Shown here: piece after piece, positions 16,000 through 24,897 of the stretch
Layout: every line of letters begins with the position of its first letter
How positions within the stretch are numbered: position 1 is the first letter of the stretch
Source of the DNA: an uncultured Pseudomonadota bacterium
GTDB lineage: Bacteria > Pseudomonadota > Gammaproteobacteria > Steroidobacterales > Steroidobacteraceae
Reading direction: 5' to 3'
Length of the DNA: 38,535 nt
Assembly: GCA_903862885.1 (NCBI GenBank)
Contig: CAIOZU010000037.1
Coordinates: forward strand, 1-38,535
Program-made: the position numbers and the translations under genes
The notes under the pieces: model-generated
The model's input: only the letters and a program-made list of their open reading frames with translations
What the model was told of the DNA's origin: nothing
Databases searched by the model: none

Positions 16000-16028
16000 G
16001 CGACAGATCTCGATGCGCGGTCTGTCGC
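16000..16028. other. Intergenic hairpin before the serine hydrolase
   Basis: Ten-base-pair stem (GCGACAGATC with GGTCTGTCGC, one G-U pair) and a nine-base loop, between the DUF1993 gene and the serine hydrolase. No T-run follows. It might partly end the upstream transcript or protect its 3' end. Confidence 0.5.
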
Positions 16029-16059
16029 AAGCTCACTCAGCCAACCAGAGGACAGACCT

Positions 16060-17901
16060 ATGATCCACAGCCCTGCTCGCACCACCGCCCTGCTGGCACT
16101 CGCCTTAACGATCATGGGTTTCATGCCATACCCCACCATCGCAGGGCCCGCGTCCTCTGTACTGCCCGCTACCTCGCTGCTGAGTGCCACAGCGGATGCC
16201 GCACCCACCGATAACGCCGTCTTTGCGCCAGGCCCTGACGCCCTACCTGCCCCGCCTTTTAACGGCATACTAGAGATCAGTGGCGCCGTTTTACAAAGCC
16301 AACCGCAATTAAAAAACAGGGTCATTCTCGGTCGCGACGCGCTCAAATTTCCATCGTCGTCACTGGAATTCACGACACTAAACGATGTCTTAGTGCCAAT
16401 ACAACGCGGCACGATGGTGGGTGAGAGCAAGCACTCTGGTTTGCCGAGCTACTGGCAAGTGATTCCACAATTTGGAAAGGTGTGGCGCGAACCAAACGAC
16501 TCGGGTTGGTCAAGAGCAGCTTTCCCGATCATGCTGGTCAATGACACAGAAAATCATGCCCATCAGGGACTGGCGACTTTTTTATATCAAGAGGGACGTG
16601 TCAGTCAGCTCAAGCTTCAATTTGTTCAACAAACAGCGCCGTGGTTATTGAGCCCGCATGTGGTCCTTTGGACCAAGGCCGCTGTTCAACTGCGCACAGG
16701 AAACCCTGACACACAAAACGCCGCGCGCACCGCGGCCGTCCACGAATTAGCGGATCGACTCGAGGCGCGACCACTGCGCGAGTTCGCCCCGGAACTGCCG
16801 GCTGAGACTTTCAGCAAGCTCAGTGAACCCGTGCCACCTCGCTGGCGGGTCGCGCGTGCTTTAGTACATAACAACATCCTGTACTACGAGTCAGAGGCAA
16901 CCCCCTTCGGTGCGTACCCCTATCCACTGGAAATGCGTTTTGGCGTGCGCTCCATTATGAAAAGCGTGGCTGCTCCATTGTCACTGCTGCGTCTCGCGAA
17001 GGTCTATGGTCCTTATGTGCTTGATCTGCATATTGGTGATTATGTGCCGGGTGCCGATCCCAAATGGTCCAAGGTGCGCTTCATCGATGCCGCCAACATG
17101 TCCAGTGGTTATGGTGGCGTGGGATCACTGGTCACTCAGCCCAACGAAGAGGGCAGCGGCTACTTGGATAATGATTACAACGGCTGGTATCAAGCCCCTT
17201 CTATCGCTGAGAAGCTGGCGCACATGCGCTCACACCTCACACCCTATCCATGGGAACCAGGTCGGGTGATGCGGTATCGGGACCATGACTTTTTCATGCT
17301 CGGAATTGCCGTCAATAACTTCTTAAAATCGGTGAGAGGACCGCAAGCCGACATCTGGGCGATGTTGCAAGAAGAGGTTCTTAAGCCCATTGGCATTTAT
17401 GCGGCACCGGCGGTACGCACGCGCGAGCCCAACCATCAACAAGGGGCCGTGTGGTTCAGTGCCGGGTATTACCCGACGCTGGATGATCTGGCGAAACTGG
17501 CTTTGCTATACGAAAACGGTGGCGCTTGGAAGGGCGAGCAATTACTTCACCGCGAACTCACCTTAGACACCATGATGGCCAAAGGGGCGTTGGATAAAGA
17601 CGGGGATGGGTCAGCCGACCGACTCGTGGTACGAGATGGGCCGCAGCCCGCCCACCTCTACCGCATGGGCTTCCACTTTATTGGGTATACCCCCTCAGAC
17701 AGCACGGTCAGAACCTACTTGCCCACCATGTCAGGTGCGGGTCACAACGAGGTGGTGATGTATCCGAACCATGTGGTTGGTATTCGCATTGCCAAGGTGG
17801 GCGACCTCCCACCAGGGGAAAAAGAGCCGCCCTACTACAGCGACAACATCCCAAGAGCGTTAGATATGCTCATGAGCTATCGCAGGACACACCCCCAATA
17901 A
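16060..17901 (+). CDS. Exported beta-lactamase-family serine hydrolase
   Basis: A 613-residue protein with a hydrophobic N-terminal signal (TTALLALALTIMGF, then a likely cleavage near residue 30), so probably periplasmic or secreted. An N-terminal region of about 270 residues of unknown fold precedes a class C beta-lactamase-like domain. The active-site SxxK is Ser298-Ile-Met-Lys301 in FGVRSIMKSV. The second motif appears as RYRDHDFFMLG, where typical members have Y-S/A-N. A late GAGHNEVVMYP corresponds to the region of the third motif. Relatives include esterases, D-amino peptidases and 6-aminohexanoate-dimer hydrolases; it may release a betaine from an ester or amide outside the cytoplasm, but this is only inference. 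It ends 30 bases before the convergent MFS gene. Confidence 0.8.
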   Translation: MIHSPARTTALLALALTIMGFMPYPTIAGPASSVLPATSLLSATADAAPTDNAVFAPGPDALPAPPFNGILEISGAVLQSQPQLKNRVILGRDALKFPSSSLEFTTLNDVLVPIQRGTMVGESKHSGLPSYWQVIPQFGKVWREPNDSGWSRAAFPIMLVNDTENHAHQGLATFLYQEGRVSQLKLQFVQQTAPWLLSPHVVLWTKAAVQLRTGNPDTQNAARTAAVHELADRLEARPLREFAPELPAETFSKLSEPVPPRWRVARALVHNNILYYESEATPFGAYPYPLEMRFGVRSIMKSVAAPLSLLRLAKVYGPYVLDLHIGDYVPGADPKWSKVRFIDAANMSSGYGGVGSLVTQPNEEGSGYLDNDYNGWYQAPSIAEKLAHMRSHLTPYPWEPGRVMRYRDHDFFMLGIAVNNFLKSVRGPQADIWAMLQEEVLKPIGIYAAPAVRTREPNHQQGAVWFSAGYYPTLDDLAKLALLYENGGAWKGEQLLHRELTLDTMMAKGALDKDGDGSADRLVVRDGPQPAHLYRMGFHFIGYTPSDSTVRTYLPTMSGAGHNEVVMYPNHVVGIRIAKVGDLPPGEKEPPYYSDNIPRALDMLMSYRRTHPQ

Positions 17902-17923
17902 AAGATGCCGCCGTGTCAGGCGG
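17901..17923 (-). terminator. Possible terminator of the MFS/carnitine operon
   Basis: On the minus strand a CCGCC/GGCGG stem with a six-base loop is followed by CATCTTTTATT. It lies between the convergent serine hydrolase and MFS genes. The stem is short and the T-run is offset by a few bases. Confidence 0.4.
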
Positions 17924-17931
17924 AGGCGCGC

Positions 17932-19185
17932 TCAGGCCGTACGCGCCGCCGCTCGCTGCCACTTCACTGGGGCGACGGTCGGGAGCACAAACACCCAACC
18001 CAAGACGCCTAGTAGGTTGACGAGGCTGGCCAGTGCAAAGGCACTTTCAAAGGCACCGCTGACATCGATCAATATTCCGGTAATCGCTGGGGCCAAAATA
18101 CCCGCCAAGTTGCCGACGAGGTTTTGCACGCCCACCCAACGGCCCGCCGCCTGTGGGCCTGCCATGATCTGCGAGATGGCAAACACCCCAGGAGAGGACA
18201 CGCCCGAGCCCACTTCATATAAAAACAAGCACGCGATCGCACCGGACACCGGTAACAACACCAACCCCGCCATACAACCGAGCGCCGTGATGTGTGAGAA
18301 CGCCATGGAGGCCTTATAAATGACCGTGGTCGATCGGCCAGCGCGGATCCATCGATCCGTCATCCAACCCATCAGCAAGGCACATACCGCGTTAATCAGG
18401 TAGGCGACACCGGCAATGCCGGCCATGGCAGCCAGAGAGAAGCCTCGGTACTTCACCAGATACAGCGGCAGCCAAGAAATAATAAAATAATAATTATAGT
18501 TGGCAGCAAAGTGGCCGAGCGATGCGCCCCACAGGCCACGCTCCTTTAGAATCTGCAAAAAATTGGGCCCTTCGAGGGTACCCTGAGCGTTGGGCCGCCT
18601 CTGGGGCTCATGGATTTTCAATCGCATCCAGGGCCACAACCAGACCAGCGACAAAGCCCCGAATAAGATAAAAACAGGCCGCCAACCGATTTGGGTCATC
18701 AAGAGACCGCCAATGACCGTCCCAATGGCGGGACCCACCGCATACCCAAAGGCATAGATGCCATTCGCCGTACCCAAGCGCTCAGTGGGCAATTGACTGG
18801 CAAATAACTTGGAGCCACACGGAAAGGCGACGCTTTCGCCTAAACCCAACATCAGGCGCAGCAGCAAAAGTGACGCAAAGCCGGCCACAAAGCCGGTGAG
18901 CAGTGTCGCCACTGACCAAATCACTAAGCCCCCGGCCAACACCCGATGGGCCCCATAGCGCTCAGCCAGCCAGCCGGCTGGCACCATGGCGCTCACATAC
19001 GTCCAATAAAAAGCGGACAGCAGCATGCCCAACTGGGTCGAGGACACATGCAGTTCGTCCTGGATCATCGGTGCAGCCGTCGCTAAATTGCCGCGATCGA
19101 CGTAGTTAATTAACACCGATACGGACAACAGCAGAATCAACCGAGTGGCAGCACGCGGCGCCGGTCGCTGATCAGTCATGGACAC
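17932..19185 (-). CDS. MFS transporter (anion:cation symporter-like)
   Basis: About 417 residues with twelve predicted membrane spans. The family loop between spans 2 and 3 reads GWLAERYGAHRVLAGG, and the N-terminal span carries LINYVDRGNLATAAPMI, typical of the ACS group, which imports organic acids. It is the last gene of the minus-strand run carnitine dehydrogenase-thioesterase, TetR, acyl-CoA dehydrogenase, MFS, so it probably brings in the substrate of that pathway. AAGGAG lies at 19191-19196, which places the start at GTG 19185 (five bases) or ATG 19179 (eleven bases); the GTG at 19191 would overlap the ribosome site. The substrate is not shown by sequence; carnitine, gamma-butyrobetaine or an organic acid are candidates. 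Confidence 0.85.
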   Translation of the reverse strand: MSMTDQRPAPRAATRLILLLSVSVLINYVDRGNLATAAPMIQDELHVSSTQLGMLLSAFYWTYVSAMVPAGWLAERYGAHRVLAGGLVIWSVATLLTGFVAGFASLLLLRLMLGLGESVAFPCGSKLFASQLPTERLGTANGIYAFGYAVGPAIGTVIGGLLMTQIGWRPVFILFGALSLVWLWPWMRLKIHEPQRRPNAQGTLEGPNFLQILKERGLWGASLGHFAANYNYYFIISWLPLYLVKYRGFSLAAMAGIAGVAYLINAVCALLMGWMTDRWIRAGRSTTVIYKASMAFSHITALGCMAGLVLLPVSGAIACLFLYEVGSGVSSPGVFAISQIMAGPQAAGRWVGVQNLVGNLAGILAPAITGILIDVSGAFESAFALASLVNLLGVLGWVFVLPTVAPVKWQRAAARTA

Positions 19186-19237
19186 AGACACTCCTTACGC
19201 TTCGCATGTCGCAACACCAACGCAGGCCAACCACAGC

Positions 19238-20401
19238 TTAACCCCCCAACGGCCGCAATAGACTACGCGAAATGATGTGCCGCTGAATCTCACTGGTGCC
19301 TTCCCAAATGCGCTCAATGCGCGCATCCCGCCAAATCCGCTCGAGCGGAAGATCCGACATCAGCCCCATGCCACCGTGAATCTGCAGCGCCTCATCCGCC
19401 ACCATCGCCAACACCTCGGTGGCTTTCAGCTTGGCCATCGCCATATCCATGTCAGCGGCCTGCTTCTGATCAAACTTCCAGGCCGCATCTAAGGTCAATA
19501 ATTCAGCGGCGCGAAGCTCCATGGCCATATCCGCAAGCTTAAAGGACACCCCCTGAAATTTGCCGATCTGCTGGCCAAACTGCTTACGCTCCACCGCCCA
19601 CTGCATCGCAAGGTCGAGCGCCCGTTCAGCGCGGCCAAGACAAGTCGCCGCCACCTGCAAACGAGTGGCACCTAACCAATCATTGGCCACTTCAAAGCCG
19701 CGATGCACCTCGCCCAATACCGCCGACTTCGGCACCCGACACTCATTAAATTCTAAGATGCAATTGTTATAGCCACGGTGAGAGACGTTCTTATAGCCGG
19801 CACGCACCTCAAAACCCGGCGTGCCTTTGTCGACCAAAAACGCCGTGATGAGCTTCTTATTGCCGCGCGCACTCGACTCCTCACCAGTGGCTACAAACAA
19901 AATAACAAAGTCAGCATGATCGGCATGGCTAATAAAATGCTTCGTGCCATTGATCACAAAGTCACCGCCCTTCTCAACTGCTGTGGCTTTCATGCCGCGC
20001 ACATCCGAGCCCGCACCCGGCTCTGTCATGGCCAAGCAATCAACCCGCTCACCCCGTACGGACGGAAACAGGTACTGCTCGCGCTGCTCTCCCACACAGG
20101 CACACAAGATATTCGAAGGCCTGCCCACGCAGTTGTAATGTAGAGCGTAGCCGGTGCGTCCAAGCTCTTTCTCAAACAACACCCAAGTGAGCGTATCGAG
20201 TCCCGCACCACCCACCTCAGCCGGCATATTCGCGGCGTATAAACCCGCCTCAATGGCCTTCGCCTTCAGCTCACGATGTAGCTCAGGTCTCAGCACCCCG
20301 GTGGCTTCGACTTCAGCTTCATGGGGCATCAGTTCATGGGTGACGAAGTCGCGCGTCGTCTTGATGATGAGCTTTTGCTCATCGCTTAACGAAAATTCCA
20401 T
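19238..20401 (-). CDS. Acyl-CoA dehydrogenase, likely gamma-butyrobetainyl-CoA dehydrogenase / CaiA-like
   Basis: A 387-residue acyl-CoA dehydrogenase with the expected order: helical N-terminal domain, beta domain with CLAMTEPGAGSD (FAD and substrate contacts), and a C-terminal helical domain with QIHGGMGLMSDLP and RIWEGTSEIQRHI. Glu367 in WEGTSE is the catalytic base position of medium-chain acyl-CoA dehydrogenase. The chain length and context recall E. coli CaiA, which works on crotonobetainyl-CoA; in an aerobic catabolic setting the likely direction is oxidation of gamma-butyrobetainyl-CoA to crotonobetainyl-CoA, the substrate of the CaiD-like enzyme. The start has AAAGGTGA just upstream and lies 13 bases after the TetR stop. 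Electron-transfer flavoprotein genes are not in the window. Confidence 0.85.
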   Translation of the reverse strand: MEFSLSDEQKLIIKTTRDFVTHELMPHEAEVEATGVLRPELHRELKAKAIEAGLYAANMPAEVGGAGLDTLTWVLFEKELGRTGYALHYNCVGRPSNILCACVGEQREQYLFPSVRGERVDCLAMTEPGAGSDVRGMKATAVEKGGDFVINGTKHFISHADHADFVILFVATGEESSARGNKKLITAFLVDKGTPGFEVRAGYKNVSHRGYNNCILEFNECRVPKSAVLGEVHRGFEVANDWLGATRLQVAATCLGRAERALDLAMQWAVERKQFGQQIGKFQGVSFKLADMAMELRAAELLTLDAAWKFDQKQAADMDMAMAKLKATEVLAMVADEALQIHGGMGLMSDLPLERIWRDARIERIWEGTSEIQRHIISRSLLRPLGG

Positions 20402-20414
20402 ATTAGTTCACCTT

Positions 20415-21089
20415 TTAAAGACGAATGACCAGGCGCTTTCGCTTGGACGTGCGGCTACGTTTTTGTTTCAGGCCAAATGGTGCGGCGGCGGCCCCGGAGC
20501 CGGCGGCTGACATCCCCCACGCGTGCCACAGATCAATGTGTAAACGCAGCTCTCTTAACAGTCGTTCAGTGGAATATTCCTTTGCGAACAGCGCCGTATT
20601 GATGGTGGCACCATCCACAAAAGTGACAATCGCCCCCTGCACGACCCGCCGCACACTCGACGGCCAAGCCGTCCATTCAGGCCAGTGCTGCTCAAAACAA
20701 CGCGCATACAGCACGGCATATTGACGGTGCACCCACACATTCAATCGTTTGAAGTAGGGATCGGAGGGCACTTGACCCCAGTAGGCCATCCAAAAAGACG
20801 CCTCCATGGCGCGCGGCTGATCCAATGGCAGCATCTGTGAGAGGACATCAAACAGGCTGTCATGCGGCTCATTCAGGCGCTGCTCCACACGGTGCAGCGT
20901 CAAGCGCAGTGCCGCATTAATGATTTCCTGCTTGGAGTCAAAATAGTGCGCGATCATGCCGGTGGTGTAGCCGGCCGCTTCGGCAATACGTAGCGTGGTC
21001 GCCTGCTCAAAACCTAAGCGAGCGACGACCGAGCAGGCCACCTGAGCAATGTCAGCTCGTCGTGCCTGATGATCGACGATCTTGGGCAT
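20415..21089 (-). CDS. TetR/BetI-like transcriptional regulator
   Basis: A 224-residue TetR-family repressor. The N-terminal helix-turn-helix is clear: LGFEQATTLRIAEAAGYTTG followed by MIAHYFDSKQEIINAAL. The opening residues and the I-A/S-HYF turn recall BetI, the choline-responsive repressor of glycine betaine synthesis. The C-terminal ligand domain (about 80-200) is rich in aromatic residues (FWMAYWGQVP), which would suit a trimethylammonium ligand. The last 25 residues are basic (KQKRSRTSKRKR), an unusual tail. It sits inside the operon, 8 bases after carnitine dehydrogenase and 13 before the acyl-CoA dehydrogenase, and probably binds the palindrome at 22605-22620. Confidence 0.88.
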   Translation of the reverse strand: MPKIVDHQARRADIAQVACSVVARLGFEQATTLRIAEAAGYTTGMIAHYFDSKQEIINAALRLTLHRVEQRLNEPHDSLFDVLSQMLPLDQPRAMEASFWMAYWGQVPSDPYFKRLNVWVHRQYAVLYARCFEQHWPEWTAWPSSVRRVVQGAIVTFVDGATINTALFAKEYSTERLLRELRLHIDLWHAWGMSAAGSGAAAAPFGLKQKRSRTSKRKRLVIRL

Positions 21090-21097
21090 ACCGAGTG

Positions 21098-22576
21098 CTA
21101 CCGAGCCGACATGCCGCGACCGGCCTCTGCGGGACGCTCAAGCTTCGCATGAGCGGTGGCGATGGCTTGAAGCTTGGAGAGTACCGCCGTAGGCATCGGT
21201 GACGCTTTCCCCGCTTTGGAATCCACGTGCACAAAAAAGTGCTCGGCCGTGGCCACCAACTTCTGATCAGACACGCGATGCATGCGATGGAATAGCCAGA
21301 ATTTCTTGGCATCTGCGTGCAGCACCTGCGTGGTCACATAGACCGCATCGGCCTGACGCACCTCCGCATGATGGCGCACATGGGACTCCACGGTGTACGG
21401 TGCATGGCCGGCGGCCCGATAAGCCTCGTCGATCCCGACCCGCCGCAGGAGTGCATCCACCGCATCCCCAAAGACGTGCAAGTACCGATAGTCGGTCATG
21501 TGTCCGTTGTAATCGATCCATTCGGGTCGCACGGCCGTTTCATGCAACTTCAGTGGCTGTGAGAGATCCTCAGCCACTGATTGAGTACGCGCCGCTGCAT
21601 CGTTATACAGCCGCTCCTCCACCGCTTTCAGCGTGGCACCGGCGCCTAAATTAAACTGCTTAAGTACTTGTTGGATCGCCACCAAGTAGTCATCGCGCAA
21701 GCGCTCTAGCTCACGAATCGAGCGCCCACCTGCCTGCTCTGAGGTGCCTTCAACCATTCGGTCAATCAATGCCTCGGTCAGTTCCGGCGCTTCCAATTTG
21801 GTCCACGGCCATTTCAGGCACGGACCAAACTGATGCAGCATGTGGCGCATACCCGGCTCACCACCCGCTAAGTGATAGATCTGGTTAGTGCCCATGCCCG
21901 CCCAACGCAGTCCAGGACCATAAATAATGGACTCATCGAGTTCGCCCGTGGTGGCGATGCCATCATTGACTAGGTGCAAAATCTCACGCCACAACGCTTC
22001 TTGCAGACGATCGGTCAAATGCCCGGGTATTTCCTTGCGCACTTTAAGTGCATGCATACCGATAAAGGTATAAAAAACCTTAGCCGCTTCGATGCTCGCA
22101 TCATCGGTTAGCCGGCCTTTCACCAGCTCAACCAATGGCAACAAGTACACCGGATTAAAGGGATGCCCCACGATCAGTCGCTCAGGCGCCACCATATCGC
22201 GCTGTAGATCCGACGGCATAATCCCCGAGGTGCTAGACGCAATCACCACATCAGGCGGCGCATGCCGGCTGACTTGCGCCAAGATGCGCTGCTTGAGTTC
22301 GATATTTTCAGGGATATTTTCCTGAATGAAATCCGCCTGGGCGGCCATGGCGTTGAGATCCGTCGTAAAGCTCAATCGACCCTTGGGTGGTAACGGCGCC
22401 TGCGTCAGTCGGGCAAGCGCGGGTTCCGCATTGGCGATCGCGCCGCGGATCCACTCCTCCATTTCAGGCTTTACATCGGCAGCGATCACATCAATCCCAT
22501 AGTGCAGGGCGCGCGCTGCCCAACCCCCACCAATCACACCAGTCCCTAAGAGTCCGAGCGTTTTAACGTGTCGCAT
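21098..22576 (-). CDS. L-carnitine 3-dehydrogenase fused to a betainyl-CoA thioesterase
   Basis: A 492-residue fusion. Residues 1-320 are a 3-hydroxyacyl-CoA-dehydrogenase-type domain: NAD site GLLGTGVIGGGWAARAL (8-24), ASSTSG (113-118) and the catalytic histidine region VGHPFNPVYLLPLVELV (His138). This is the L-carnitine dehydrogenase family, which oxidises carnitine to 3-dehydrocarnitine with NAD. Residues 343-480 are a hot-dog thioesterase (RPEWIDYNGHMTDYRYLH) like the separate one at 3045-3521. Such fusions are known in rhizobia and relatives; the partner activity hydrolyses betainyl-CoA to glycine betaine. The enzyme between the two steps (3-dehydrocarnitine:acetyl-CoA trimethylamine transferase, a BKACE/DUF849 protein) is not in the window. 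First gene of its operon. Confidence 0.9.
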   Translation of the reverse strand: MRHVKTLGLLGTGVIGGGWAARALHYGIDVIAADVKPEMEEWIRGAIANAEPALARLTQAPLPPKGRLSFTTDLNAMAAQADFIQENIPENIELKQRILAQVSRHAPPDVVIASSTSGIMPSDLQRDMVAPERLIVGHPFNPVYLLPLVELVKGRLTDDASIEAAKVFYTFIGMHALKVRKEIPGHLTDRLQEALWREILHLVNDGIATTGELDESIIYGPGLRWAGMGTNQIYHLAGGEPGMRHMLHQFGPCLKWPWTKLEAPELTEALIDRMVEGTSEQAGGRSIRELERLRDDYLVAIQQVLKQFNLGAGATLKAVEERLYNDAAARTQSVAEDLSQPLKLHETAVRPEWIDYNGHMTDYRYLHVFGDAVDALLRRVGIDEAYRAAGHAPYTVESHVRHHAEVRQADAVYVTTQVLHADAKKFWLFHRMHRVSDQKLVATAEHFFVHVDSKAGKASPMPTAVLSKLQAIATAHAKLERPAEAGRGMSAR

Positions 22577-22604
22577 AACGTACGATTTGCAGCCTGTGGT
22601 TATT

Positions 22605-22620
22605 TATTGTTTGAACAATA
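22605..22620. promoter_or_regulatory. Palindrome TATTGTT-TG-AACAATA, likely TetR operator
   Basis: Seven-base perfect arms around TG, 28 bases upstream of the carnitine dehydrogenase start. The operon carries a TetR/BetI-like gene, and TetR proteins bind short palindromes of this kind. On the minus strand the site lies between a weak TGTTCT and TAAATA, possible -35 and -10 elements, so binding would block transcription. The promoter boxes are a guess. Confidence 0.6.
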
Positions 22621-22661
22621 TAAAGAACAGAGCATAGCCTACTGGCGCTCAGACCCCAAGT

Positions 22662-24734
22662 CTACGGGAGCGGTGTATGCATCGGCTTTGCCTCGACAGC
22701 TGAGTCCCTTGGGGCGTCCGGATACGTAGCGAGCACAGGCCCCAATGCCTCTTTGAGAGGACCGAGCCATGGCTCATAGTGCGCCCATTGATCCATACCC
22801 TCACGATTGATCGGTCGACGCACCTGCTCGGAGCTGGCCGTGCGCACCCCGCGGGTATTTTCATAAAAGCGCAAGCAGCGTTCATCAAACGGCAGACCAC
22901 AGTAATCCAGCAATCGCCTGACTTCCGCTTCAGTGTCCTCGACCATGCGCTCATAAATGACGCGATGCACTCGCCCCGGCAAGACCGCATCAAAATGCGC
23001 CATCAGCGCGACATAATCGGCGTAGTACCGACCCACATCAGTCAGTGAATAAGTGAAATTCTGACCACGAGCAAAGTGCTGTTTGAAGGTTGAAAGACAA
23101 CAGCCGAGCGGATGGCGACGGGCATCAATGATTTTGGCATTCGGCAAAATGAGATGAATAAAACCTACATGCGAAAAATTATTCGGCATTTTATCCACGA
23201 AAAAAGGAGTACCCGCCTTACGCTGCACCCGCGTCTGGGTTAAGTAGCGTTCACCGAGTGCCGCCAATGCCTCACTCGATAAGGTGGCGAGTACCGCTGG
23301 ATAACGCGCGACCTCATCCGACCCTCGTGCGCCCGCCAACTCGCGCACCAAACCGCCGATATCCGGCAACTCCATCGTGCCCTCGACTAAGGGATGACTG
23401 GCCATAATCTGCTCAACCAAAGTCGAACCCGCTCGCGGCAAACCCACCACAAAAATGGGATCAGGCGCTTGGCAACCGACTCTTAAGCGCTCAGCAAAAA
23501 ATGCCGCATCAAAGACGGCTCGCGCACGCGCCACATGCTGCTGGGTGCGCGCCGCACTGTATGGAGTGAGTCTAAGACGACGCTCATTACCGGCCGCATA
23601 GTGACTAAAGGACTCGGCATACAGCGCCTCATCCTCGAGCGCCTTGCCTAACGCAAAATCAAAATGCAGCCGATCGTCATCGGCTAGATCCGTGCGTGCC
23701 AGCGCCTGTCGCATGGCGGCGATGTCTGTCGCTAAAAACCGGAATGTTTTGAGATTGGCGAGGCTCCAATAGGCCTCCCCGAGGGTCGGCTGCTGTTGGA
23801 TCGCGCGCCGATAGGCGGCGATGCTGTCATCCAAGCGGCGCGCCGTTTTTAAGGCATGTCCATAGCTCATCCACCCCTTAGGCTGATGCGGGTGACTGGC
23901 GAGTACCCGCTCATAAACCGCGAGCGACTCGTTAAAATCGCCCAGCTGCACCAGAATCGCCGCCTGCAGATTCTGATAACCGGGATTATGAGGATCCATC
24001 GCCAGCAACTGCAGGACCTCACCTAAGGCTTGCGCTATTTTCTGTTGCCGATACAACACAATCGCATAGTGATGGCGCGCCGCCTCAAATCCAGGCGCAA
24101 GACTCAAGCAACGCTCTAATAAGGCCTCTGAGTCGGCATAGCGGCGCAGTCGTGCGGCGACCTCAGCCAACATGCGCAACGCCGCCACATCGGTGTCATG
24201 CCCCTTTAAGTGCGCACGCAGCAGCGCCTCGGCTTCAGGGATCTGGTTCTCTACCAATGCGGTGGCCGCGGCCATCAGCTGCGGATCGCGGTTAGCCGCC
24301 TTTATGAAGCGCGCGCGTGCCTGCTCAGCAGCAGTCGTTTCCCCACTCACATCGAGCTGATCAGCGAGCAGCCGCCAGGCATCGGGCTGGTCAGACTTCA
24401 GGGACAGGGACTGCCTCAAGGCTGAGATCGCAGCCGAAGTCTGACCCCGATAGGCCAGCAGCCGTCCCCACTCCATATGCGCCGCCGCCCAACGGGGTTC
24501 CGCCGCCACCAGCGCTTGCATGAGGGTAAACGCGCTGGCTAAATCGCCCTGCGCGCGATGCGCTTGTGCCAACAATAAGCGCGCCGGTGGATAGCCGGGT
24601 AGGGCTTGTAAAATCTCATTGGCCTGCAAGGCTGCCAGATCGGGTCTGGATGCCAACAATCGACCGGCGTGGGCGAGCGCTACATCGAGCGTGCCCGTTG
24701 CTTCAGTCTCATTACTCAAGGCCTTTCCTTGCAT
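22662..24734 (-). CDS. TPR-repeat sulfotransferase family protein
   Basis: About 690 residues. Residues up to about 400 hold repeated tetratricopeptide helices (for example GDLASAFTLMQALVAAEPRW and GDFNESLAVYERVLASHPHQ). The C-terminal part is a sulfotransferase domain: the 5'-phosphosulfate loop FVVGLPRAGSTLVEQIMASH and the 3'-phosphate region IIDARRHPLGCCLSTFKQHF. The family is widespread in proteobacteria; it is expected to transfer sulfate from PAPS, but acceptors are mostly unknown. The ATG at 24734 is chosen; a GTG at 24770 would add 12 residues. It is divergent from ispG with 127-163 bases between, and it ends the betaine region. No signal peptide is seen. Confidence 0.83.
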   Translation of the reverse strand: MQGKALSNETEATGTLDVALAHAGRLLASRPDLAALQANEILQALPGYPPARLLLAQAHRAQGDLASAFTLMQALVAAEPRWAAAHMEWGRLLAYRGQTSAAISALRQSLSLKSDQPDAWRLLADQLDVSGETTAAEQARARFIKAANRDPQLMAAATALVENQIPEAEALLRAHLKGHDTDVAALRMLAEVAARLRRYADSEALLERCLSLAPGFEAARHHYAIVLYRQQKIAQALGEVLQLLAMDPHNPGYQNLQAAILVQLGDFNESLAVYERVLASHPHQPKGWMSYGHALKTARRLDDSIAAYRRAIQQQPTLGEAYWSLANLKTFRFLATDIAAMRQALARTDLADDDRLHFDFALGKALEDEALYAESFSHYAAGNERRLRLTPYSAARTQQHVARARAVFDAAFFAERLRVGCQAPDPIFVVGLPRAGSTLVEQIMASHPLVEGTMELPDIGGLVRELAGARGSDEVARYPAVLATLSSEALAALGERYLTQTRVQRKAGTPFFVDKMPNNFSHVGFIHLILPNAKIIDARRHPLGCCLSTFKQHFARGQNFTYSLTDVGRYYADYVALMAHFDAVLPGRVHRVIYERMVEDTEAEVRRLLDYCGLPFDERCLRFYENTRGVRTASSEQVRRPINREGMDQWAHYEPWLGPLKEALGPVLATYPDAPRDSAVEAKPMHTPLP

Positions 24735-24897
24735 CGACCGACACCCACCACCGCACCGTGGGCTGAGCACCAGATTATGGCAAAAACCCGAAGGACCCGG
24801 CGGTTATTTGCCAGTCATCCCACCCAAACCAAACGCTGCACCTGTGCCAGCGCGCATCACACCGGCTACACTGTCGACCTGTCCTTGAGCACCCACC

